Shown here: positions 37,252 to 49,410 of the stretch, piece after piece
How positions within the stretch are numbered: position 1 is the first letter of the stretch
Layout of the letters: each line of letters starts with the position of its first letter
Origin: Pegea sp. RAD2-039
Lineage: Eukaryota > Chordata > Thaliacea > Salpida > Salpidae
Assembly (NCBI GenBank): GCA_034620365.1
Contig: JAQGEQ010000089.1
Location: forward strand, 237,958 to 301,957
Direction of reading: 5' to 3'
DNA length: 64,000 nucleotides
Made by a program: the position numbers and the translations under genes
The notes under the pieces: model-generated
Told to the model about the DNA's origin: nothing
The model's database searches: none
The model's input: the letters and a program-made list of their open reading frames with translations, nothing else

Positions 37252-39335
37252 AAGTGCCCAACAGTAACGAGCCGGAGATCTTGAAATCATTTCTCGACCC
37301 TGAAACTGAGGCTGTTATGTGCAAGTTCAATCGAAATGGATCATTGCTTGCTGTTGGTTGTGATGATGGCCAAATAATTATTTTCGATTTTGAGACTAGA
37401 AAAAGAGTAAGGATCTATAAGATACATAACGGACCTGTTTGTTGCATCAGGTGAGTAAAAAACTACATCTGTATTTTGTTCTAACAAAAAGAATATTTAT
37501 TCAATTTTTAAGCTGGTCACGAAATGGTAGAAAGCTTGCTTCAGCAGGAATTGATGAGTTGGTTGTTATTTTCGATGTGGATAGAGGAAGGTGTCTAAAT
37601 GCCTACTATTTTCAAACTGCTGTCCTTAAAGTTCAATTCTCACCAAGAGATAATTCTCTTCTTTTGGTACATGCAGTAAGCCCTGGGGCAGTATTTATTA
37701 ACTTAACTGAAAGCAAGTTAATAGTACTGTCACGCTTGGGTCCTGTGAGTAAACAAGTCAAGCTTTCAAAAAAAATTAATAACAAAGTAATTATTCAAAG
37801 GACCACAAGACGACAACCGTTTCTTTTGATAGCTGTGGACAGTACATCTGTATAGGTACCTCAATGGGAAGTCTTGCAATCTTTGAAATCAATTCATTAA
37901 ATATAGTTGCTTCTTGTAAGCTTTCCTTAGGGATTGATTCCCCAGTGAGAGATATTCAGTTTGCTCTAAAGGGCTCGTAAGTTTTCAGTTGACTTAAAGA
38001 AGCTGTTCTTATGAGCTTATTATTTCTCTCAGCAAGATGATGGTTAGCACGAGTGAGCAATTATTTCGTATATTCGATTTCAAAGAGATTATTAGACATG
38101 GCTTAAATGGTGAGGCAAAACCTTTGCAAGTAATTGTGGATCCTTGTACACGGTTTGTGATATTTTGCTTTATACAATTATTATAGAATAAAGATCTCAT
38201 ATTAATTGTTGATTTAGAATACAAACAATGAGATACAGCTTGAGTGCAAATGGTGTGTACTTATGTACAGCATCAATCAGCGAAAATGAGATGTTGGTTT
38301 GGAAGGAGGGTGAAATTGTAAAAACAATTTCTGGTCGAAGCGAGGACTGTCTGCTTGATGTTAAGGTTTTTGACATGAAATAGTTTTTCATTAAATAAAA
38401 ATGCATTTTTCAGTGGCATCCTTTAGAGCCAGTTTTATGTTCCGTTTCTAATGGAGCGATAAATATTTGGAAAATGATGGTAAAAGTTTGTTTTACAGCT
38501 GTAAAAAATATCTATACAAAAATACTAAGCGCTAATTTTTGTCATTAGAGACTAAACTGTTTTAAAGTTGGCTTTTATTTAGTTAAAAATGACTTAACAG
38601 ACACTGCAAGAGTAGTGTATTACAATATCTAAAGGTCACATGAAGTTCAACGTTTTACAGGAGATTTTGCGTGGAACGAAGTCTCTTAGTCCAGATGAAG
38701 ACAGTGAGTATAAAGAAGAAGAAGTTGATGATGCAAAAGCTATTAAGACTAATGAACAAGCTGAATGTTTTCTGAAAAGGTTAAATTTGTTATTTTATTC
38801 AATTATTTGATTCAAAACTGATTCTCATTAATAAAGTGATGAACATACCGCGGATGAGGACCCTGTTTTGTCGCTTAGTCCTGATGAAGGGGATTCTGTT
38901 ATTGTAAGTTACAAATTTTGTAACCTTATTACCCGGTTGATTTATTTGGGTTTTTTGTAATATGTTTTCGATTATATTAGGAGGTTTCTATAAAGTCTGT
39001 GGTTAAGACACTAGAGTTTCGTGACCTTACTCTAAGAAGCCTCCTTGTGAGACATCCAATGCAGAGTAAGTACGAAGAATCTCGCAAGCACATGAAAGAC
39101 TTCAAGTTTACACAAACAACAAAACGTAAAAAGTCTTCGGAAAAGGTAAATATTATTAAAAGGCATAAACTAAAACCATAGTTCAAATAGTTCAAAATAA
39201 TAGTGAACAATTAAAACAAACATGTTTTTCTTTGATAGTTTGTTTTGAAAAAAAAAACTTAAAATGATTTTCTTTCAGTCAACGGTTGAGCCCAAGAAAA
39301 TGAAGGTACAAGTAAACGCAGTTGAAAGAAGCTGA
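37252..39335 (+). CDS. RBBP5: RBBP5/Swd1-like WD40 subunit of COMPASS
   Basis: Core subunit of the nuclear SET1/MLL histone H3K4 methyltransferase complex. Ten exons join in phase: 37,252-37,450; 37,513-37,744; 37,801-37,976; 38,033-38,152; 38,218-38,365; 38,414-38,479; 38,661-38,779; 38,837-38,903; 38,981-39,145; 39,279-39,335 (TGA). This gives about 449 codons, against 538 in human. WD40 blades show CKFNRNGSLLAVGCDDGQI, SWSRNGRKLASAGIDE, VLKVQFSPRDNSLLLV, VSFDSCGQYICIGT, LVWKEGEIVKTISG and WHPLEPVLCSVSNGAINIWK, each aligning with human RBBP5 in order. An acidic hinge EYKEEEVDD follows, then a basic tail with KRKKSSEK. The C-terminal part is shorter and very diverged. The first exon with the start Met is not identified: the reading starts at a splice acceptor with a split codon. 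All other borders are GT-AG. Looks intact. Confidence 0.9.
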
Positions 39336-42300
39336 AGTAGAAATCCTTTCGCTATTACTTTATTCATGTACTTCTCACCATTTTGATTAAGAACCTATCA
39401 TCTGTTAATGCTAGTCCAATAGCACGATAATGACAACAATTGCTTTTATCATTAGTTTGTATCATGTCTTGCCCACAAGGTCCAATAATAATCTTCGAAA
39501 ACTTTAGATACTGATAAAAGATTATGGCAAGAGGATTCTATTTTCTACTAAAATGGCTATTTTTTGAACAGTTTTTTATAGTATTAAAGTTTATAGCTTT
39601 ATGCATAGCTGAAGCTTCATTCAGATCTTACTTAGTAGTAACTGGGAGCATATTTTCATCTTAAAATAATTCTTTGGATAATCAATATTTCAGTGATTAA
39701 TACAAATAAAATAAAGAATCCGAAAAGTTGTTTTGATTGAGTTTTGAGCTGGTTTGTAGATAGTTATTTGCTGAAATTTGGAAAAAGTGTAATTAGGCTT
39801 TAAGATATTAATATTTTCATGGTATAATGACTCATTTGATAAATTTCAAAAAATACAACTGGTCATATTTACACACAGCTGTTATAAATCTTTATTACGT
39901 AAACATGACAAACACTTTTACATCTGTAAAATTTTAAGCAAAGAAATTGTTCACAATCTTAGCAGTTTTCATTAAACAATATATACAATTCAAAGTAGAA
40001 ATTAAAATAAAAACTCACTACTAGTAAAAAGTTGAAACAGATATATTTGTATTAGAAAAATTTTTGGTATACAGATGTTTGTTTTTAAAATAAAAACCAC
40101 AAGGAAGGTTTAGCTTATGTGTAATGAAATAATTCGACTAATTATCATAGTATCCTAAATACAATTTTTTATAATCTTTTACAAAGAGAATTAAAGATTT
40201 TACATCTAAAATTGATAAACAAAATTAATGTTGAACGTAGCACTTAGTCGTTTGTTGGATTGAAAAAAAAGATTTAACAGGAAGTAGTTTTTCAATCAAA
40301 AGTGCAGAGAATTTTTTTTTAAAGGAAAGCTAGGTTAGATAAGTTTATCAAAATTTATCTCAGCTTAATTTAAAAGTATTAAATTGGTTTGTAAGCTTTT
40401 AATTTTTGCAATGGTAGTTTTTTTTAACAAAAAAAATCTTTATAGGCATGGTTAGGTCAAGAAGCTCGAAGCTGAGGTTTTAAAACATCCCTAAATAAAG
40501 TAAATAAATTTGACTACTTTAAAGTACTAAAATATTTTAGTGCGTCTTTCCCTGATAACGTTTCTGTTCATTTCTTTCAACTTAGATATATATCTTAGCT
40601 ATCTATGGATGGGGGGGTGGCACCACAAATAATAGTCATTGGTTATAAAGGTATCACTAGTATGCTCAATAGGACCCAAAGCGGAACCTTAGAAAGATGA
40701 CGATAAATGATTACAATGGTGAAAAAATACTATTCATCTAAAGACACTTGAAAAATAATTTAGTTGATATATTTTAAATTTAAATAAATATAATTTGACA
40801 ATACTTTAGGTCTTCTTTTATCAGTTAATAGATTTATTTTTCGAGCAGTCTTCACTGTCAATATTTTTATGGGTCGTTCGAATAAAAAATTGAGAAATTG
40901 CCTCCAAGACAGTTCTGATTTGTTATGATTGAGTTTTCAAGTAATTCGTGGTATTATTAGATATTATTTAAACTTTAAAATAAAGCTCACTTGGATTTCA
41001 AGATAATTAAAATAATAACTACAGTGATCTGTTTGGTGATCTGTTTATAATCAAAAAGAAAAATTAGAGAAAATCCAGCTTTCTAGTATATGTTGATAAT
41101 TAAATCAATGTAAAAATTTATTGTCCCTTTTTCTTTTAAAAGAAATAAAATTTTTGTCAGTCTTTAAAACTTTTAATCAATAACTGTTTAAACTAAAGCA
41201 GAAGTCTATGGAGATAATAATTATCATCAAAAGTTTGAAATTTTTATTAAAAAAATACATTTTTAGCTTCTATAGTTTAAAACATTTCGATGTATATATT
41301 TTGAAATTTATGGATCAAACTTTTTGTTTAAAATAGTAAACAAACTAATTCTAAAATTATTATGAAATAATTTAATATAATATTAATAATAAAGGTATAT
41401 TGTTGGGTAATAAACCTTTAAAATTGAATTTTAAGCTTTAAACAAAATAGAAATTTCAACAAATCGAGCAGTAAATTTCATTTATTTGTTGTCATGATTT
41501 GGGAGGTTTTTAAGAGATTTAGTTTCTAATTTATTTATAAAAGCTTCCTGATCTTTTCAAACGTTTAGTAAAAATAATACTTTGATAAGTTGATAAAAAA
41601 AATGTCATGCAAATAAAGTTAGTTAGAAATGCAAAATTGTTGTTAAATAGTAGAATTTTCAACAAACTAACACAATGTTATGAAAAAATGTTTGAATTGT
41701 TGTTATAAGGAAATTGTTAAATTCAAACTTTTATTTTAGTATTTTAGTAATTAGTTAAACATTAAGTCTTTTTATCTAAAAGACAAAATGTTTATAAACA
41801 GATAATTCACTATAAGAATTGCTAATTAAAACATCCCCTATGTCAAAACTGTTCAAATCCTACTTTTTACCAGACAACATTTCATCTATGGCTCAAAGGC
41901 ATTCTTTTGTGATAAATTTTATAACCCTACTTTGACTACTTTAAGAACAGTTTTTATTAGTTATCTACCTACGTTTGTTGAATTTTGTTCTGAAAAGTTG
42001 TTTTGTAAATTGTAGTAAATTATTAAGTTAACACCTTATATTCTTTTTAATAGTTTTATTTATGCAGGTAATATGCCAAAAATTATTTACAGCTGTTTGA
42101 ATTTTCTTTTGAAAACAAACTATATGAATAAATACTTTTACTTCTTTTAGTGTATGTTATTTATGTTGTTTACAAAGTTTTGTCCTCTATCAAATAAACA
42201 ATCAATTAAGTCTTGAAACTTATTGTACAACGTTTCATATGTGGTTTGAAAGTAAATAAATCCCAAAGTGGTTCATTTCTTCAGAATTTATTTCACTTTA

Positions 42301-43830
42301 CAAGTATTATATTCAAGTGAAGTCTATAACAGAAGTTATTCTTTTATATGCATGTAAATTTCTTTTAATAAATAATGTAAAGGCGTTTATGTTTAATTCA
42401 AGGTAGTTGACCATTTTTATTAATTATAATTTTGAGTTTATTCTAAGTCATTTTGTTTACAAATTTAAACATTACGTTCACTCTACTTGATAAAAATATG
42501 ATTAGTTGGATTGAAAGTAACTGAATCATTATATAATGAATGTCAACTCTTAGAATTTTAGTTATAAGTTGTTCTAAATGTATTTGCAAAGAAGGTTTTG
42601 GCTTAATTTAATTTTTTACTCAGTAAGGTTATTTTTCAACTTGTTGTTTATATCTTTTAAGCATTTAACTTTTGTATATATATTCGAAATATCCTACTAA
42701 GTTCTTCTAATGATTTTAAAGGTGTATCTCATGTAGTGTTTTCATTGGGTCTTATATCTTTTTAAAGAAATAATAAGTTAACTATGATTTTTATTTGTAT
42801 TATTCATGAAAAAAATTAAATTTGTCTTAAATTGCTAGTGAAAAAGTTTATATATTCTGCCTGAAAATTCTTCAACATAATGATTACTATAATGATATGT
42901 AAATGCTCTATTCAATAAAAAAAGATGCATGATAAATTGCATTTGTATAACTAAATTTTATTAAAATGATATGAGAATAATTATTTATATTACAGTTTTT
43001 TAGTGATTATCTTTATAAATGATTAAACATTAAAAACATGTGTTTTTTTCTTGTGCTACAAAAAATATTAATAAATATGTCTGCAAGTGTAGTGACAAAA
43101 GTTGAAATAGATACAGTTGACTTTGTTTTGAATAAAATACAAGTATGTAAACCAAACTTAATCATGTACTAGCTTGATCATGTAAGTAGATGGCAAGCTA
43201 TAAGCAATTAGCTATTGATGTCTAGTATATTGTAGTCTTGTCTTTTTAAGGACAAATCTTTCATAGAAAGAAAGTGAAAAGCAAACACAAAAGCTTAACC
43301 AGTTAAGCTGAATTTAACCAGGATTTCAATTTGACTTTAACTGGTTCTCAACTGTCTGTACAGGTTTTTATCAAATTTAATATGTTTATTGATATAGATA
43401 ACTACAACTCAACCAAAATTTATATTATGGATTTGTGTCATTCGCTATCTGACTTGGCAGCAAGAATTTTATTTTTTAGTGAAACAAATGGTTTGTTATC
43501 ATGATAGGGTAAATAATTTCAAATAGATTTGCTTCAGATAAATAGAAGCTCAGTATGAAACCCTTTCGGTTGTGTATTTTCTAAAACTAAACACAAAATT
43601 TAACATATTCAGGTGGAATGATGAGTCAATAGTCAAATAACAAATTAAACTTGATATGAGATGTGAAGATTAGACAAGAAAAAGTTTCTAGAAGAATCCT
43701 AGTTTCCATGTTTAGCTATTTCAACTTAATCACTGATCAGTGATACAAGTAAGATTTTGGAGACTTGATATACTTATTAAACTATCTGAGAAATCTGTAA
43801 ACTTTTTAATTATTTATTTATTTGTTTCAG
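39336..43830. other. AT-rich intergenic region
   Basis: No gene seen. AATAAA-type signals occur near 39,700. A short G-run (GGGGGGGTGG) at about 40,611 is unusual in this AT background. Confidence 0.5.
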
Positions 43831-44600
43831 CAAAACAAGATCTTGCAATACATCTTTGTTTAAAACACTGGTAACTCATCAACTGCAGCCAAGTTCACAC
43901 GAGAGGCTGTGCTAACACGAGTGATGCTAATTGTAAAATTTCTGATCAACCATCACAATTTCGTCAAATCTGATTTTATATTTTTGAAAGTAAAACTTAA
44001 ACAAGTGATTTTTGAATAGACTCGACTTACGATTTACACTATTTAAGACCCAATATATCTGCGCGTTATGGTGGTAACCTCACTAGAATCTAGGAAAATT
44101 GTGACGCATTAGTGATGTATTAGAAGTTAAATTTAATAAGCTCGATAGAGCTGGCTCTTTTAAAAGATGTTCAATAAGTTTGATAGAGGCTGTTACTGTT
44201 GAACACACGAAGGAGAAGAAGAAGAAGAAGAGTTTGATCAAGCTGAAGCAGAGGAAGAGGCGAGTTAAAGTAGAATATAAACTAACCAAAAAGTTGATTT
44301 TTCTGTCTCCTTCAAGCAAGATGAGTCAAACAAGAAAGCTTCAAAAAAGATCGAATGTCAAAGTTGTTGGCAGAACAAGATAAAATTAAATGCTTCACTT
44401 CAATGATTAGAGCGATATCGATCTTGAGGTCATAGTAAACACCAAGGAAACTTTGTGCAAGGTAGTCGAATAAATTTTAATGCTTAACTAGCCGAGAAAA
44501 CTCTCATTTTCAGACATGCAGAACAATTCAAGATTTCCTTCACCATCTTCAACGATGAGATGATGTAAATACTTGGACGTTATCATTACAAACCATCATT
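43830..44600 (+). pseudogene. Possible decayed gene, unrecognised
   Basis: Base composition is higher in G and C than the surroundings. There are short coding-like pieces: KQDLAIHLCLKHW after a polypyrimidine-CAG at 43,830; an acidic EGEEEEEEFDQAEAEEEA at about 44,208-44,260 in one frame, with a Lys-rich reading in another; and DIDLEVIVNTKETLC at about 44,415-44,459 followed by a GT donor and a TTTTCAG acceptor at about 44,514. Stops separate them. I recognise no family, so this may be a relic or chance. Confidence 0.22.
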
Positions 44601-47574
44601 ACAACAATAATTGAGCACTTTTTGGTTAAACGCTACTTTTTTACATTTCTGATTCTTTTCTCAAGTTTTTCTCAAACTTGGTCTTTTTTTTTGTACAACC
44701 TGTGACCAGAAAGTCTTACTTCGAAAGATCTTAACAGTAATACTTTAAACATACCAAATAAATCTTCAATAAGATGTTCAACAAAAAATTTTATAAAATA
44801 AAATGCGCTGCATCATCGATTTTATTATCATATGCTGAAAATTACTTTTCATTTGAATGGAAGACATTTTTTAGCTTTTTTTACAAATAAATTATTCGGG
44901 TTTTATGATTTAAAATTTGTTCCATCGTTACCTATTGATAACTTCTTACAAAAAAGCTTAAGTTTTTATATTTTTACTTGTATATTCGATTCAGCATATA
45001 ATCTTTAATCTCTTACAGTAAAATAACAAAAATAGAAAATCAATATCTTATACTAACAAACATTTTGGACATCAGTTACGAGCTGTATTATCAGAATGAA
45101 ACTTATTAAAGCAAATTTCCCATAATTTGTGGATTGTTAATTGTATAAGCTTCTTTATCAGTAGTTTTATTGAGCTTTTTGTATTGTAAGAACCCATCTA
45201 TACATAACTGCCATTGAAATTGAAATTCAACTTTTGATCTCAAAAGATATGAGAACCTCTGATCTAGATCATTTAAGCTTGAGGTTAATAGTTTGTTAAT
45301 CGTAATTCTAAGAAAGCATTACAGCTTTTCTTTTATTCTAGGTCGTAAGTTGGGAGTAATGATTCACTGCTTAGTAATCTGTTTAGTTTTAAAAAATGAT
45401 GTCAAAGCCGTTAATCATATGAACAAAATATCACTTTAAACATACCAATTGTATTCACAGTCGTTACTTCAATAGTAAATTATACATACGAATTTAATTA
45501 TCGAGTTTTTGTACCCTACTTCCGAAGTTATTTTATTTATCATACGAAAGGAAAATAATTTTGAGCTTTATGACAATCGGAGTCGGTAATTCGGGTTTCA
45601 TGGTTGACTTACCACGAGTCTTTTTTTGTAAACAATTGCTCACGATCAAAACCTTAACCATGAAGTTGTTGCTTGCATATTTGGCTTGGCATACAGATAA
45701 TCATTTCTTTTTGGTAAGATAGTTAAAATTGTTTATAAAATCCAATTAACTAACAAACTTCGTGGAAATCTTTTTCAAACTGCATTTTTTCAATGAAACT
45801 TTACATTAAACCATAATTACCAGTTATTTTCAGTCAATCATATAGTGTTCTTTTTTGTACTTTTTAATGTTCGAAATCTGTGGTCTTAGACTACCATTAC
45901 TAATAAGATATAATTTTGAAATTTGAGGTTTAGAAACATATACTCTAAAGTGTATAAGGTTAAGTGTATTACTTTATTAATTGTAAATTTAATGACGTAA
46001 TTTCTTTAAGCTTACAGTATTTAAAATGATAATGTTAACTAGTTTACACTTTGTTATGTTCAAATTGTAAATTGTGGTATTTTTGAATAATATACGAGAT
46101 TACTTTGTGGCATAAGTAAATTTAAAATTATTACATTTGTTGAGTTCGGTGCTTTTCAGTTTTATTTAATTTATGATAAATCATGGTCCTTTAAAAAAGC
46201 TTTTACTTTTTTAAAATCACTTTTAAACTGAAAATGAACTTAATAGTAATTTCATTTTATAAGAGCATTCATGTAACATGAAATTTCCAAATATTTGTCA
46301 ATTTAAAGTTTTGACTAATGAAGTATTTCAAGTCATTTCATTATTTGTTTATACAAACTCATAAAAACCAATTTTTTGACTTCTCAGTTTTTGACTAAAA
46401 TATATTTATATCATAAAATATATTTTACATTTCTTCACAACATCCTGGGATAGATTTTATCATCAATCAAGTTCATTCTCACTGAGAATTCATTTGATTT
46501 TTCTAAAAAAACTAAGCTACTAATCTACAAAAGCTGTGTTAACACTTGTCAAAGTTTCTTATATCAAACATAAGCAGTTAAATTATCAATGATTGTACAT
46601 TAACTAAACAATATATCGGTTGACCTGGCTGATTATAGGGAGATTAAAGTATAATTTTTCAACAGCTACAAATGAATTTTTCTAAAAATTTGGTAGAAGT
46701 ATTTTCATGGCGCTATGTAAATGGCATATTTTCTTTAACTCACAAATTCCAGATTAAAGATTCTAGATTTTATAAGACTACTTAACTTTAGTTTGGGTAA
46801 ATCTGGAGCAAGATTGTTAAAGGTTTTCACCAAGACATCCACTTAAATATAAACTTCAAACAAACGAAACAAATTTAACATTTGTAGAAGCCCATTAAAA
46901 AAGTATATTTTCTTTTCAAAGAGAGAACTTTATTACTAGATACATTATTACAAGCATTTAAGAAGAAAAATGCAATTAGAAGGAACTACATGATAATTTT
47001 GTATAATTTACAAAATATCAGGCACAAAACTTGTTAGAAAAGGAAACTAAAAATAGTTAACAGGAGTTTAGAAATTGTTCTGCTAAAAGCAAAATACGTT
47101 CAAATATATGTTTTCAGAGCTGTAAGAATGTTGGAAGATGACTTAAAGATAACAAACTTATGGTACATAACAAGGTTGGGAAACCAATTTCAGCTCTGTA
47201 TGATTCATTAGGTTGTATATAATCTTAACTTTTAATAGAAAAAAAGGATCAACAGTCATTATGAGTAAATGGTAAGGGTTGATTTCTTCTAATTGAAATC
47301 CATTGGACTTGATGATCACCTTTTCACGTTTTCTAGTAGCCATACCTACATAAATAAACATTTCCTTTTAACCATAATATTACTAACATAAAAGGTATTT
47401 CAAAAAATTCAGAAAGGCAAATCACTTATAACAGATTTTCAGAACAATTTTACTGATCAACGATAAACTTGAATAAAAAGACTCATTTTGATAAAAACAG
47501 CCTTCAGCTATTAAGTTTGGTTTGAATCTTACATTTATTTTATTACCAAAGAATTATTTTCTTACAATAAAAGA
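44600..47574. other. AT-rich intergenic region
   Basis: Nothing gene-like on either strand. It contains the presumed 3' untranslated end of the zinc-finger gene at its right edge. Confidence 0.5.
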
Positions 47575-49366
47575 TCAATCTACCCACATCACATTTCCTT
47601 TAGCCTCTTCTGCTTTGATTTCGGCGTCACTACAATTCCCAACTTTATAACAGTGGCGACATCGAAAGACTTTGCATAAGTTGATCAAATATTTATGATA
47701 AGCAATATCAGCATCCTCATGGTATCGGGCATGCTCTGAAAACATACCCCAATTGGGAAAAGCTCGGTCACATCTGTAGAAGAAATATATAAAAGTTGTA
47801 AACAGTTTCATGAAGTAGCTTAATAAGTCTTAATATGAGAATCAAAACATTTATTACAAAAAAATAATTTACCTTTTACAACCAAGTGCTCTTGAATTTA
47901 CACAAAGATGATTAAACTTATTTTGGAAATAAGCTGCTCTCAAGCTAAGAAATCCTGTTTGACACTCATGGCAAAAATAGGGGAGTTGCTTATGGTGAAA
48001 CATCAATGTATGCCACTTAACTTCAGCGTGACTGGAGAATTTCTTCAAAAATAGTTTATTTGAAAAAAAAATTCTTTTAGCTAGTTGATGAATTCACTTA
48101 CATCTGTGCAGAATGAACAGACAAAAATTCGGTTTTCTTTCAGTTTACGGCAAAACATAGAACAATCCCCAGCTGGATCGTAATTTGCAGGCTGGATGCT
48201 TTGTTGCGCACTAACTCTCATTGATGGTGAAAGGAAACCATGTTGATTTTGATTAGCAACCATATTATTAGAGCTTGGTTGGATAGGTGCATAATAACAA
48301 TTCTCATTGTAATTTTGAGAAATTGGAACTTGCTTATTTGAGTTGTTTACATTACTTAGAGGAGCTAAATAATGGTAGCTACACCCTGGTGAACAATGGG
48401 AAGCATTTTGGGTGTATGAAGGCATTACAGAGTGATGCTCCTGATAGGCATTGGCGCAGTTTTGGGCTGGAACTATACTGGGCAAGTGAGTAAGGCCTTG
48501 AGAAGCCATAGCTCCTGAAGCAGTTTGCTGGTTTATTTGATCATAAGGCTGTAAGAACTGAGGAGCCTGTGGTTGTTCAAAGTTACTTTCAGTTGTAAAA
48601 GTGTTGTTTTGATCATAATGGATAAAAGTGTTGGTTTCTTGAACCACAGCTTGAGAAGAGTATGAATTATGCATATAAGGGTTATATTCATCAACAATTG
48701 GCTGATTTTGGTCATACATCGATTGTTGTTGATTTACAAACTGCGGATTTTCAGCAACAGTTTCATTATCAGGTGTCTGATCGTCTAGTTCGCATTTCTC
48801 ATCCAACAAATGGTTTAAAGTTATTATATCAGATACTGGTGGCAATACATTTTCATACACTTCGCTGTCATTAAACGAAAGTTGAAATTGGTCATTAACA
48901 GAAAACAAACCATCTTGTGTCAAATTTTCATCAAAAAACACTCTGTCTGGAATAACTATTCCAGGAAACTCTTCCGACAATTGATCCATTATCATGGCAT
49001 CTAAGTGATAATTAGAATTGTTTTTATGTTAACACATAGAATAAGTCATAAAAAAAGGTTAAAGAAAGTTACTGAACTATTAAGACATCACTAAACAATT
49101 AAATGAGCCACTCTATAATAAAGACTAAACTTGAAGTTTATTTCAAGATTGTAAAAAATTTGAATTTGAATTTCAAATATAACAATTATTTGCGTAAAAA
49201 GGAGAAGAATAAAAAACTTGCAACTTTCGTATTTAAGTGTTAGCTTAGAAGAAAGATATTGTTTTCCCAAAAACAACTTTATAATATTTGACTTCAGTTA
49301 ATTATAATTACCATTTGATGTTCCACTTTTTTCTTCGACTTCAGATAGTTCATCTACTTGATCCAT
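47575..49366 (-). CDS. C2H2 zinc-finger protein with Gln/Asn-rich N-terminus
   Basis: Four exons in phase on the minus strand: 49,366-49,312 (ATG); 49,000-48,102; 48,042-47,873; 47,773-47,575 (TGA). This makes about 440 residues. Residues 1 to about 310 are disordered, rich in Gln, Asn, Ser and Tyr, with acidic stretches near the start (DELSEVEE). Residues from about 312 form zinc-binding units: CSFC...H...H; CHEC with a following HLC; then CKRCDRAFPNWGMFSEHARYH, a normal C2H2 spacing (C-x2-C-x12-H-x3-H); and a final CRHC pair. Such an architecture fits a nuclear DNA- or RNA-binding regulator, but no orthologue is recognised. All introns are GT-AG. The start was chosen as the first Met after a TTTTTTCTAG acceptor. 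Confidence 0.75.
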
Positions 49367-49393
49367 ATTACTCAAGCAAATTATTATTTAATT

Positions 49394-49410
49394 CCTAGAA
49401 AAAAAAATAA
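49394..49410 (-). promoter_or_regulatory. Splice acceptor just upstream of the zinc-finger start codon
   Basis: On the minus strand a run of T ends in CTAG, with the exon beginning at 49,394, 28 bases before the ATG. It is either the end of a 5'UTR intron or a trans-splice acceptor. Confidence 0.45.

Noticed and set aside
37254-37256. GTG as start codon of the RBBP5-like gene
   Set aside because: It follows a TTTACAG acceptor directly; nuclear genes of animals rarely start with GTG, so a missing upstream exon is more likely.
48287-48874. Plus-strand open stretches over the zinc-finger gene
   Set aside because: Antisense shadows of its long second exon.
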